Shown: positions 56,171 to 63,289 of the stretch, piece by piece
How positions within the stretch are numbered: position 1 is the first letter of the stretch
Layout of the letters: every line of letters starts with the position of its first letter
Assembly (NCBI RefSeq): GCF_030056655.1
Contig: NZ_JASHIE010000002.1
Coordinates: 434,001 to 498,000 of the forward strand
Length of the DNA stretch: 64,000 bases
Reading direction: 5' to 3'
Source: Flectobacillus rivi
GTDB lineage: Bacteria; Bacteroidota; Bacteroidia; Cytophagales; Spirosomataceae
Made by a program: the position numbers and the translations under genes
The notes under the pieces: generated by a model
Seen by the model: only the letters and a program-made list of their open reading frames with translations
Database searches by the model: none
What the model was told of the DNA's origin: nothing

Positions 56171-56689
56171 CTATCCCAAATATCTCTCACGTATAATTGA
56201 TAAGTGATGGGCTTCATGACCTGCGATAGCCCAAGCGTAAGCCCGAGCAGATACCGCAAAACCATTGGCATTTCCCATGCGTGAGGCCACGTCCTCTGTC
56301 ATGGAGCGGTAAAGAGCAATCGACGACTCACGGACTAGGCGATATTGCTCCAATAAATCCTCGAAAGGTTGAGATTCGAAGTTGGCAGCCTCCATATATT
56401 CATTTTCATCAAAGCCCGGCAAAGGATTTTTTTCGCCACGGGCAATACATACAGAACGATAAGAAAAAATACGTTCAGTGTCGGTGATATGTCCCAATAA
56501 TTCCTGAATTGACCACTTTCCTTCGGCGTAACGGTATTTTTGTTGCTCAACCGACAAATTTTTCATCAAAAAAAGTACTTCTTCTTTCTGTTTGATAAGC
56601 ATCTCAATAACATCCTGACTATCAGAATACTCTATATATCTTGAGAAATACTTATGTTGAGGATACTCAGATTTTTCGGCCTGTCTCAT
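56171..56689 (-). CDS. DinB family protein
   Basis: 172 residues forming a predicted four-helix bundle. The three metal-site histidines of the DinB/YfiT fold are present: LLGHITDTERIFSYR (about 65) and AGHEAHHLSII (about 155-162). Family members are putative metal-dependent thiol transferases or hydrolases; most have no known role. It lies between the tamB repeat region and the tRNA-Asp gene, with its promoter facing the tRNA promoter. Confidence 0.88.
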   Translation of the reverse strand: MRQAEKSEYPQHKYFSRYIEYSDSQDVIEMLIKQKEEVLFLMKNLSVEQQKYRYAEGKWSIQELLGHITDTERIFSYRSVCIARGEKNPLPGFDENEYMEAANFESQPFEDLLEQYRLVRESSIALYRSMTEDVASRMGNANGFAVSARAYAWAIAGHEAHHLSIIRERYLG

Positions 56690-56711
56690 AATTTTTTTTG
56701 CTTTTTTTTTA

Positions 56712-56719
56712 CAAAAGTA
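56712..56719 (-). promoter_or_regulatory. Candidate -7 box for the DinB gene
   Basis: TACTTTTG on the minus strand fits TAnnTTTG, 22 bp upstream of the ATG. It abuts the -33 element of the divergent tRNA promoter. Confidence 0.35.
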
Positions 56720-56749
56720 TTGACTTCTCCAAAAAAAGCACTAATTTTG
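56720..56749 (+). promoter_or_regulatory. Promoter of tRNA-Asp
   Basis: TTGAC at 56720-56724 and TAATTTTG (exact TAnnTTTG) at 56742-56749 with a 17-nt spacer, about 45 bp before the mature tRNA. Confidence 0.55.
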
Positions 56750-56795
56750 CATCACAATTCAGCAACGCAATCGCAAAAAGCAAAAATTGTACAAA

Positions 56796-56869
56796 GGTTT
56801 GGTAGTTCAGTTGGTTAGAATACATGCCTGTCACGCATGGGGTCGCGGGTTCGAGTCCCGTCCAGACCG
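56796..56869 (+). tRNA. tRNA-Asp (anticodon GTC)
   Basis: 74 nt, cloverleaf intact. The acceptor stem is GGTTTGG/CCAGACC, the anticodon stem CATGC/GCATG with loop CTGTCAC (anticodon GTC), and the T arm contains GGTTCGAGTCC. The discriminator is G; CCA is not encoded. Confidence 0.97.
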
Positions 56870-56870
56870 C

Positions 56871-56902
56871 AAAAGCTCAGAAAGAAATTTCTGAGCTTTT
56901 TT
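56871..56902 (+). terminator. Terminator of tRNA-Asp
   Basis: A 13-bp perfect stem (AAAAGCTCAGAAA / TTTCTGAGCTTTT) followed by TTT, starting 2 nt after the tRNA. Confidence 0.93.
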
Positions 56903-57033
56903 TGTGTTTAATGCAATTCAATATTTTACCATTATATTATATTATTTTCCCCTTAGAAGTCCTCCTTATAAAAGTTTCTTTTGCTTGCATACCTCAAAAT
57001 ATAGAACTTTCCAGCATTTCATCTAAAAGCAAT

Positions 57034-57041
57034 TATATTTG
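57034..57041 (+). promoter_or_regulatory. Candidate promoter of the MazG / GIY-YIG-helicase operon
   Basis: TATATTTG matches TAnnTTTG exactly, 54 nt before the first ATG. A weaker TTTC lies 22 nt upstream. The operon is thus probably transcribed on its own, separate from tRNA-Asp. Confidence 0.5.
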
Positions 57042-57094
57042 CTTTTACTATATAGTTTATCTAATTTTTCAGCACACCCAAAATCTAAATCTAT

Positions 57095-57424
57095 ATGTCA
57101 GAAAATCAAGAAATAATTCAACAGCTTGTCAACTTCAGAAATGAACGCGACTGGGAACAATTCCATAACCCCAAAGACCTAGCATTGGCTTTAAGTATTG
57201 AATCGTCTGAGTTGCTTGAGTTATTCCTTTGGAAAAAGCCTGAAGATGCCAATGTTGAGAAAATTAAAGAAGAGCTTGCCGATGTATTTGCGTATGCCTT
57301 CTTACTAGCTGATAAATATCAATTGGACGTAAAAGAGATTGTATTGGAGAAAATACAACAAAATGCTCAAAAATACCCCGTAGATAAATCAAAAGGAAAT
57401 GCAAAGAAATACAATGAACTATGA
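57095..57424 (+). CDS. MazG-like nucleotide pyrophosphohydrolase
   Basis: 109 residues, a single all-alpha NTP-PPase domain. The metal-binding motifs are IESSELLELF (E36, E39) and KEELADVFAYAFLLAD (E59, E60, D63). Small stand-alone relatives (RS21-C6/MazG-like) hydrolyse (d)NTPs to monophosphates and pyrophosphate. Its stop overlaps the start of the GIY-YIG/helicase/S24 gene by 4 bp (ATGA), so the two are translationally coupled. That linkage suggests it controls or modifies a nucleotide used or sensed by the fusion protein, for example in phage defence. The role is inferred. Confidence 0.9.
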   Translation: MSENQEIIQQLVNFRNERDWEQFHNPKDLALALSIESSELLELFLWKKPEDANVEKIKEELADVFAYAFLLADKYQLDVKEIVLEKIQQNAQKYPVDKSKGNAKKYNEL

Positions 57425-59625
57425 TAAACACCAACGCACTAAAAATTAAAAAATACCTCTTCAACACCCATACACCAAACTTACTACAAGAATCAGACCT
57501 ACTAACAAATTACTGGCCAATTGTTTACATATTGAGTGATGATAAGGTTCATCATGCCTATGTTGGAGAAACGACTGATGCTTTAGCCAGAATGAATGCG
57601 CACCTGAGAAATGAGAAAAAGAATCAGTTAACTTCTGTTATAATTATATCTAGTGAATGGTTCAATAAATCAGCGACATTAGATATAGAAGCCAATCTCA
57701 TTAAATATATGTCAGGTGATGGCAAATATTGCTTACTCAATGCAAACGTTGGTATTGCAAACCATAATTACTATCAAAAAAAGGAAGTTTACTGGCAGTT
57801 ATTTCAAAACCTTTGGACTCAACTAAGAATGCAAGGTCTTGCAAAGCATTCTTTAGAGCATATTAGTAATTCTGACCTTTTCAAATACTCTCCTTACAAA
57901 ACACTATCTTTTGAGCAAAAGGAGGGTCTAATGAATATTATGCGCTGTTTATTAGATGAAAAGTATAGAGATTTTATCATCGAAGGGGGCGCAGGTACTG
58001 GAAAAACCATTCTAGGAATTTTTCTTTTTAAACTTTTACATTCAGATAATAAAGATTTCAATTTTAAGGAGTTTGGTGAAGATGAGTCTGCCTTTATTCA
58101 ACTAGTACAAAAATTAAAAGAAAAATATCCATATCCTACCATGGCACTTGTAGTGCCCATGTCTTCATTTAGAAAGACACTCCAGAAAGTATTTAAGAAT
58201 ATTAAAGGTTTAACTTCTTCTATGGTTATTGGACCTGCCGAGGTTTCCAAAAATCAATATGATATCATCCTAGTTGATGAATCACACCGCCTTCGGAGAC
58301 GTGTTAATCTGGGCACATATTTTAAAGCATTTGACGATGCCTGTGCTAGGCTAGGATTTAACAAAGAAGAGGCAAATGAATTAGATTGGGTACTCAAGCA
58401 GTCGAAAAAAACACTTTTGTTTTATGATTCTAATCAGTCTATTAAGCCCTCTGATGTCAAGCAACAATATTTCGATTTACTAAAGGAGCGTTCTGGTACT
58501 TATGTCTTTCAACTAAAATCTCAATTTAGAGTTCACGGAGGAAACTCATATGTTCAATTTATTGACAGTTTGCTGAAATGTGATGTTGAAGCTCTTACAA
58601 AGAAACATAAGTCCTTAAATTATGAGCTTAGATTATTCAAAAATCTCCAACAGATGGTTGATGCTATCAAGCTTAGAGATCAAGAGTATGGACTTTCAAG
58701 ACTTATTGCAGGCTACTCTTGGGAGTGGATCTCCAAGAATGACTCATCCAAATATGATATTGAAATAGAGGATGTTAAATTACGTTGGAATAGTGTCTCA
58801 GAAGATTGGATTAATTCAGCAAACGCTCTAAATGAGGTAGGTTGTATTCATACAACACAAGGTTATGACCTTAACTATTCAGGAATCATCTTTGGAAATG
58901 AAATCACTTACAATGAGTCTACCAATCAGATTGAGATATTAGCTCATAAGTATTTTGATAAAAATGGGAAAACTTCGATTAAAGACTCAGAAGAGCTAAA
59001 AAACTATATTATCAATATCTATAAAACTATTTTGCTAAGAGGAATCAAAGGAACCTTCATTTATGCATGCGATGAAAAATTAAGAGATTATTTAGCTCAA
59101 TATATTGAACTAGAAGCCGAAATAGAAGAGGAAAAGCAGAAACCGCTATTTTTTAATAGAAACGAGATTTCTCCTTTTAAAGATGCTATTCCTTATTATC
59201 ATTTAAAAGCATCGGCAGGGCTATTTAGCGAAGCCCAAAACTTTTATGATGACGAAACACAATGGTTAAAAATAGAAGGAGATATAAGAATTTCACAAGA
59301 TAGTTTTGCTATCAGTGTCTTAGGAAACTCCATGAACAAAATTATTCCTAATGGAGCGACTTGTTTATTCTCAAGATATCATTCTGGTTCGAGGAATGGA
59401 AAAATTGTTTTGGTAGAACTCACTGACCTTCAAGACCCCGATACGGGTTCGGCTTATACAGTAAAAGAGTACCAAAGTTTCAAAACGGTAAATGAAGACG
59501 GATGGTATCATCAATCTATCGTTTTAAAACCTCTATCAAATGACTCTAGCTATAAAGACCTTGTTTTATCTGAAAGTGATACAAATCACCATAGAGTAAT
59601 TGGTATTTTTGAAAGAGTTATCTAA
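57421..59625 (+). CDS. GIY-YIG nuclease / DUF2075 (Schlafen-type) helicase / S24 peptidase-like fusion
   Basis: 734 residues in three parts. An N-terminal GIY-YIG-type domain (about 33-115) has VYI, AYVGETTD (46-53), Arg57 and Glu90 as likely catalytic residues. A superfamily 1-like helicase of the DUF2075 type has Walker A GGAGTGKT (189-196), Walker B ILVDESHR (283-290), QFRVHGG, AGYSWEW and motif VI-like IHTTQGYDLNYSG. A C-terminal LexA/S24-like domain (about 610-734) has LGNSM (Ser637) and TVKEY (Lys682), so its Ser/Lys dyad looks intact. The set suggests a nucleic-acid-translocating nuclease gated by self-cleavage or ligand sensing. It is paired with a MazG-like enzyme. Function is inferred; no characterised system with exactly this fusion was recognised. 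Confidence 0.88.
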   Translation: MINTNALKIKKYLFNTHTPNLLQESDLLTNYWPIVYILSDDKVHHAYVGETTDALARMNAHLRNEKKNQLTSVIIISSEWFNKSATLDIEANLIKYMSGDGKYCLLNANVGIANHNYYQKKEVYWQLFQNLWTQLRMQGLAKHSLEHISNSDLFKYSPYKTLSFEQKEGLMNIMRCLLDEKYRDFIIEGGAGTGKTILGIFLFKLLHSDNKDFNFKEFGEDESAFIQLVQKLKEKYPYPTMALVVPMSSFRKTLQKVFKNIKGLTSSMVIGPAEVSKNQYDIILVDESHRLRRRVNLGTYFKAFDDACARLGFNKEEANELDWVLKQSKKTLLFYDSNQSIKPSDVKQQYFDLLKERSGTYVFQLKSQFRVHGGNSYVQFIDSLLKCDVEALTKKHKSLNYELRLFKNLQQMVDAIKLRDQEYGLSRLIAGYSWEWISKNDSSKYDIEIEDVKLRWNSVSEDWINSANALNEVGCIHTTQGYDLNYSGIIFGNEITYNESTNQIEILAHKYFDKNGKTSIKDSEELKNYIINIYKTILLRGIKGTFIYACDEKLRDYLAQYIELEAEIEEEKQKPLFFNRNEISPFKDAIPYYHLKASAGLFSEAQNFYDDETQWLKIEGDIRISQDSFAISVLGNSMNKIIPNGATCLFSRYHSGSRNGKIVLVELTDLQDPDTGSAYTVKEYQSFKTVNEDGWYHQSIVLKPLSNDSSYKDLVLSESDTNHHRVIGIFERVI

Positions 59626-59831
59626 ATCCAACAATAAATCGAAATGGCTAAAAGATTAAGCTTCAAGTTATTTTTAGCTGGCATTCACTAATCTTTCCAT
59701 TAAATTATTCAACTTTAAAGAATACATTTTAATTTTGCCATACAAATCAGATATTAGTCTTATTGGGTTTTCAAATTAGAGCACTAAATAATACTAATAT
59801 CCCTTTCATTACCAATACCACCACCTTATTT

Positions 59832-60425
59832 ATGACTGTAGGAATTTTATTTTTGATTATTGGGGCGATTGTTTTTGTGTTTTTAAAAAATGAAAATTCT
59901 CCACAAACTACACAGCATTACAACGATTACGACACTGATTACTCCTCCTCTAGCGACTACTCGCCCGAACATGAAAAGGGTGAGGCTTTTGAGAAATATG
60001 TGGTCCAAAAATTTTCAAGAAATCTCTTCAAGGTAAAAGAGTGGCGTGGCGATAAGTTTGTGAATGGGCAATATGCCGAAACTACCACCTATCCCGACCT
60101 TACGCTAGAATTTAACTTTCGTGATATTGCACAGACTTTTGCGGTTGAATGCAAATACCGTAGCGACTATTATCGCGATGGCATAGAATGGTGTAAGCCT
60201 TACCAGCTCGAAAATTATAGGCATTATGCCCAGCGTTTTCGAATGCCTGTTTTTGTGGTCATTGGCGTTGGATATTCACCTTATGAACCTGACGAATTGT
60301 ATGTGATTCCGCTCAAGGCGTTGCATCATACTTTTGTTACTAGGGCTTTTTTGAAAAACTATCAGAAATATAATTTTCAAGAATCTAACTTCTTTTTTGA
60401 CCCTCAAACCCACACTTTGCGCTGA
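59832..60425 (+). CDS. Membrane-anchored PD-(D/E)XK restriction-endonuclease-like protein
   Basis: 197 residues from the ATG at 59832 (a TTG further upstream is less likely). One N-terminal transmembrane helix (about 2-19) and a Ser/Asp/Tyr-rich linker lead to a nuclease-like core. GEAFEKYV (E52) is followed by the catalytic pattern D89 (TYPDLTLEF) and E106-x-K108 (FAVECKYR), as in Mrr-type and other restriction-like folds. A membrane anchor on such a fold would keep the nuclease at the envelope, for instance to cut entering DNA, or it may have a structural role. It lies downstream of the MazG/GIY-YIG operon. Confidence 0.78.
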   Translation: MTVGILFLIIGAIVFVFLKNENSPQTTQHYNDYDTDYSSSSDYSPEHEKGEAFEKYVVQKFSRNLFKVKEWRGDKFVNGQYAETTTYPDLTLEFNFRDIAQTFAVECKYRSDYYRDGIEWCKPYQLENYRHYAQRFRMPVFVVIGVGYSPYEPDELYVIPLKALHHTFVTRAFLKNYQKYNFQESNFFFDPQTHTLR

Positions 60426-60542
60426 TTTGATATACTTTTTGGCGTCTTTTGCTTGGTCTTTAGATGGTTCTCTTAAATTTGTAGTTTGCCTTATTGGTAA
60501 AATATTTTTTTTGAATCATTTACAAACCTAATATTAAATCGT

Positions 60543-61145
60543 ATGCCTTATTTGATACTCGATTTAGAAATGTCAGGCCAAGAGGCTGGCTATCATGATA
60601 TCATTCAGATTGGCGCTCTTTTAGCAGATAATGATTGGAAGGTACTTTCCAAATTTGAGACGCTCGTATATCCAGATAACGAAGAAACATTTTCGAGTTA
60701 TTCCGAAAAAGTCCACGGAATTTCATTAGAAGATTTAGAAGATGCCCCTTCCTCGTACGATGCCTTGGAGGATTTTGAGACTTGGATTCGTAAGACACTT
60801 CGCCGCGATAGTCATGAGCGTCTGCATGATGTAGTAATTTGTGGACAAAGCGTCATCAACGATATTAATTTTCTCAAAGCTACCTACGATGACCTCAATA
60901 TTGATTGGCCATTTTCTTTCAAATTAGTTGACTTGATGAGTATTTCGGTATTGATGTTTCAGGTATTTGAAAACAACAAAATGGCAACACCCAAGTCGTA
61001 TAGTCTCAAATCTGTAGCCGATTACTTTGGCATATACCGCAAAGACACTACGCACAATGCCTTAGAGGATGCCGATATTACGTATCAGTGTTTTAAAAAG
61101 TATTTTGAGTTGGCAAAACAGGCAAAACTACCCACCAATTCTTAA
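60543..61145 (+). CDS. DEDDh 3'-5' exonuclease (DnaQ/KapD-like)
   Basis: 200 residues. All DEDDh positions are visible: D7 and E9 (LILDLEMSG), D107 (GQSVINDINF), H171 and D176 (HNALEDADIT). It is a stand-alone exonuclease domain, close in pattern to the Eri1/KapD group rather than the polymerase proofreading subunit. It could degrade RNA or DNA ends. It lies between the PD-(D/E)XK gene and the MoxR cluster, with its own hairpin terminator. Confidence 0.88.
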   Translation: MPYLILDLEMSGQEAGYHDIIQIGALLADNDWKVLSKFETLVYPDNEETFSSYSEKVHGISLEDLEDAPSSYDALEDFETWIRKTLRRDSHERLHDVVICGQSVINDINFLKATYDDLNIDWPFSFKLVDLMSISVLMFQVFENNKMATPKSYSLKSVADYFGIYRKDTTHNALEDADITYQCFKKYFELAKQAKLPTNS

Positions 61146-61161
61146 CGCCAATATCATTGTT

Positions 61162-61204
61162 TAAAGCGTATTAATGCAATTTTATTTTGAATTAATACGC
61201 TTTA
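61162..61204 (+). terminator. Terminator after the exonuclease gene
   Basis: A 14-bp perfect stem (TAAAGCGTATTAAT and complement) with a 15-nt AT-rich loop, 16 nt after the stop. A related hairpin (stem TATTAATGCAA, 61395-61423) lies further down the same gap. Confidence 0.7.
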
Positions 61205-61206
61205 GA

Positions 61207-61232
61207 CTGTAAGCCGTATGCATTAGGCAAAA
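61207..61232. repeat. Dispersed 26-nt intergenic repeat, copy 2
   Basis: Matches 24964-24989 at 24 of 26 bases. The remaining gap to 61527 holds a loosely inverse segment (TTTATGCGGTAGGC, near 61329) and a second hairpin, but no gene. Confidence 0.6.
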
Positions 61233-61527
61233 ATCTATTCATGCTTTTTTTAAAACTCTTTTATACTTTAAACTTACGGAATATGGCTTAATACCTATTA
61301 CGGTTTACCCGATTTTAGCTCTAGGCTTTATGCGGTAGGCTAAAAGTTAAATAGTATTTCTCATGAAGTAATAGAATCTTTTTTGCATAAAGCATATTAA
61401 TGCAACTTTATTTTGCATTAATACTTGCTCGCTCCAGTATTATCTCCTGACTTTGAATCTTTTATCTTCCTTCGTCAAAACTTCTTAGATTTTTGTATAT
61501 TGCTTTTCTATAACTGAACACCTGACC

Positions 61528-62142
61528 ATGAACTCAACCTATTTTGTGGATTTGCTTCAGACCATTCGGGAAGAAGAAAGCGCCATTCTTTATAATAATC
61601 TCCCTGAAATTTCGGATGCCGAAAAGCAACAAGCTATTATATATCTTAGAAAAACATACAATGAGGAATGTATAGGTTATCCACGTGGTTATCCTCCTTT
61701 TGATGAAAAAGCTGCCTTGTGGGGAGCACAAATACTCTATATTGCTTGTCAATTAGTCTTATTCAGAAAACAAAACCTTGAGGATATACAGGTTTTATTA
61801 AACGACTTCTCTAGTCCTAAAACACCAAGTACGATACTTTCAGCAGACTTAATGCTTCGTTTTCTTCCGAGTGTAATCGAAATACTCCAGTCTTTAACGC
61901 CTGAAGATCCTTTGATAGAACTATTAACCCAATTGCTGGAAAAATGGCATTATTCGGGAATAGCTTTTCCACTTAATAGTGAAAATCTTTCTTTCGAAAC
62001 GGAACTTCAAGATCCTTGTCTTCGACAATTATACCTTGATAGAGTTGTCGAAAATTCAAGACTAGACCTTATAGAAAACCCTATATTGAACCCTCTCTTG
62101 AGAGCCAACTATGGAATTCATTACCAATACTTTACCCGCTAA
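61528..62142 (+). CDS. Hypothetical protein of a MoxR-vWA-type system (first gene)
   Basis: 204 residues, soluble and mostly helical, with no catalytic motif recognised. Notable stretches are ECIGYPRGYPPFDEKAALWGAQILY (about 49-73) and LDLIENPILNPLLRANYG near the C-terminus. Its stop lies 16 bp before the chosen MoxR start. Helical accessory proteins occupy this place in computationally described MoxR-vWA-beta-propeller ternary systems, some assigned to bpX-type families. Membership is inferred from position and general character, not from a motif. Confidence 0.7.
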   Translation: MNSTYFVDLLQTIREEESAILYNNLPEISDAEKQQAIIYLRKTYNEECIGYPRGYPPFDEKAALWGAQILYIACQLVLFRKQNLEDIQVLLNDFSSPKTPSTILSADLMLRFLPSVIEILQSLTPEDPLIELLTQLLEKWHYSGIAFPLNSENLSFETELQDPCLRQLYLDRVVENSRLDLIENPILNPLLRANYGIHYQYFTR

Positions 62143-62158
62143 ACAACTTCATTTACAC

Positions 62159-63289
62159 ATGAATGCTATTGCCCAATTAAACCAAGTTTTAGAATACCTC
62201 AAAAACACCTTTGTAGGAAAAGATGAAATTATAGATTTACTAGGAATTTGCCTTGTAGCTCGTGAAAATGCCTTTTTACTTGGTCCTCCAGGCACGGCCA
62301 AAAGTGCTATTGTTCGCGCCCTATCACAATGTATTGTCGACGGAAATAATTTTGAATACCTCCTCACACGTTTTACTGAACCTAGTGAAATTTTTGGCCC
62401 ATTTGATATTAGAAAGCTTAAGGAAGGCGAACTTCTCACCAACACAGAAGGCATGATGCCTGAAGCATCGTTGGTGTTTCTGGATGAAATCTTCAACGCT
62501 AATAGTGCTATTCTTAACAGCCTCCTCATGGCCTTGAATGAGCGCATCTTTAGAAGAGGTCGAGAAACTCGATTGCTTCCTGCGTTGATGTTTGTAGGTG
62601 CTAGTAACCAACTGCCACAAGAAGAAACGCTCAATGCATTGCTAGATAGATTTTTGATCAGGGTCAACTGCAACTATGTAGCTCCCGACCAATTAGAACA
62701 GGTATTGATTCAAGGTTGGAAACAACAGAAAAATCCTATTCAAGATATTCCTAGTATTACCCCAAATGCGATCAAGGACTTACAAGCCATGAGTAAAAAC
62801 ATAGATTTGAGCCCTATTCGTGCCCAATACGTCGATTTGATTCATAGTTTACGCAATACAGGATTTAGTGTATCAGATAGGCGAGCGGTTAAAATCCAAA
62901 ATTTGATTGCAGCATCTGCCCTATTGGCTGGTAGACAAGAGGTTATTACTTCCGACCTTTGGGTGATGCGCAATATCTGGGACACCGAAGAGCAAATTGA
63001 AACGCTGCAAGCCATGATTGAGGGAGTCATAGGAAAAGAACCTATTCCTGATAGCCACCCTCAAGCTTTTCAAAATGCCTTACCAGATGCGGAGGTACTT
63101 ATGCAAGAAATTATTTCATTAACAGAGCGCTGGAAACAATCAGCAGAGAATTGGGAAGAGAAAAATCTCATTAAAGATCAATTACGTTTTTTACAAAATC
63201 GTAATAACTGGTTGCAATCAGAGGAAAAACGTCGATATATCCAACAAAACATAGATGCATTATGGCAAAAAATCTTGGCACAGAGTTAG
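62159..63289 (+). CDS. MoxR/RavA-family AAA+ ATPase
   Basis: 376 residues from the ATG at 62159, which gives the usual MoxR beginning; an ATG at 62111 lies inside the preceding gene. Walker A is GPPGTAKS (42-49), Walker B LVFLDE (105-110), sensor 1 in FVGASN (N150) and the arginine finger in LDRF (R164). TRFTEPSEIFGPFDI (about 70-84) and the helical extension are RavA-like. MoxR ATPases remodel proteins together with a vWA protein acting as metal-dependent adaptor. The next gene starts inside its 3' end (28-bp overlap), so the set is a tight operon. Confidence 0.92.
   Translation: MNAIAQLNQVLEYLKNTFVGKDEIIDLLGICLVARENAFLLGPPGTAKSAIVRALSQCIVDGNNFEYLLTRFTEPSEIFGPFDIRKLKEGELLTNTEGMMPEASLVFLDEIFNANSAILNSLLMALNERIFRRGRETRLLPALMFVGASNQLPQEETLNALLDRFLIRVNCNYVAPDQLEQVLIQGWKQQKNPIQDIPSITPNAIKDLQAMSKNIDLSPIRAQYVDLIHSLRNTGFSVSDRRAVKIQNLIAASALLAGRQEVITSDLWVMRNIWDTEEQIETLQAMIEGVIGKEPIPDSHPQAFQNALPDAEVLMQEIISLTERWKQSAENWEEKNLIKDQLRFLQNRNNWLQSEEKRRYIQQNIDALWQKILAQS

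Noticed and set aside
56796..56869. Duplicate of the tRNA-Asp 3' end as an attachment site
   Set aside because: No second copy of the T-arm/acceptor sequence was seen between 56870 and 64000, and no integrase gene is visible.
59763..59831. TTG start extending the PD-(D/E)XK protein by 23 residues
   Set aside because: The ATG at 59832 lies directly before the transmembrane helix and gives a normal anchor; the extension has no supporting pattern.
62111..62158. Earlier MoxR start inside the preceding gene
   Set aside because: The ATG at 62159 gives the typical MoxR N-terminus and a 16-bp spacing after the upstream stop; the 16 extra residues are not family-like.
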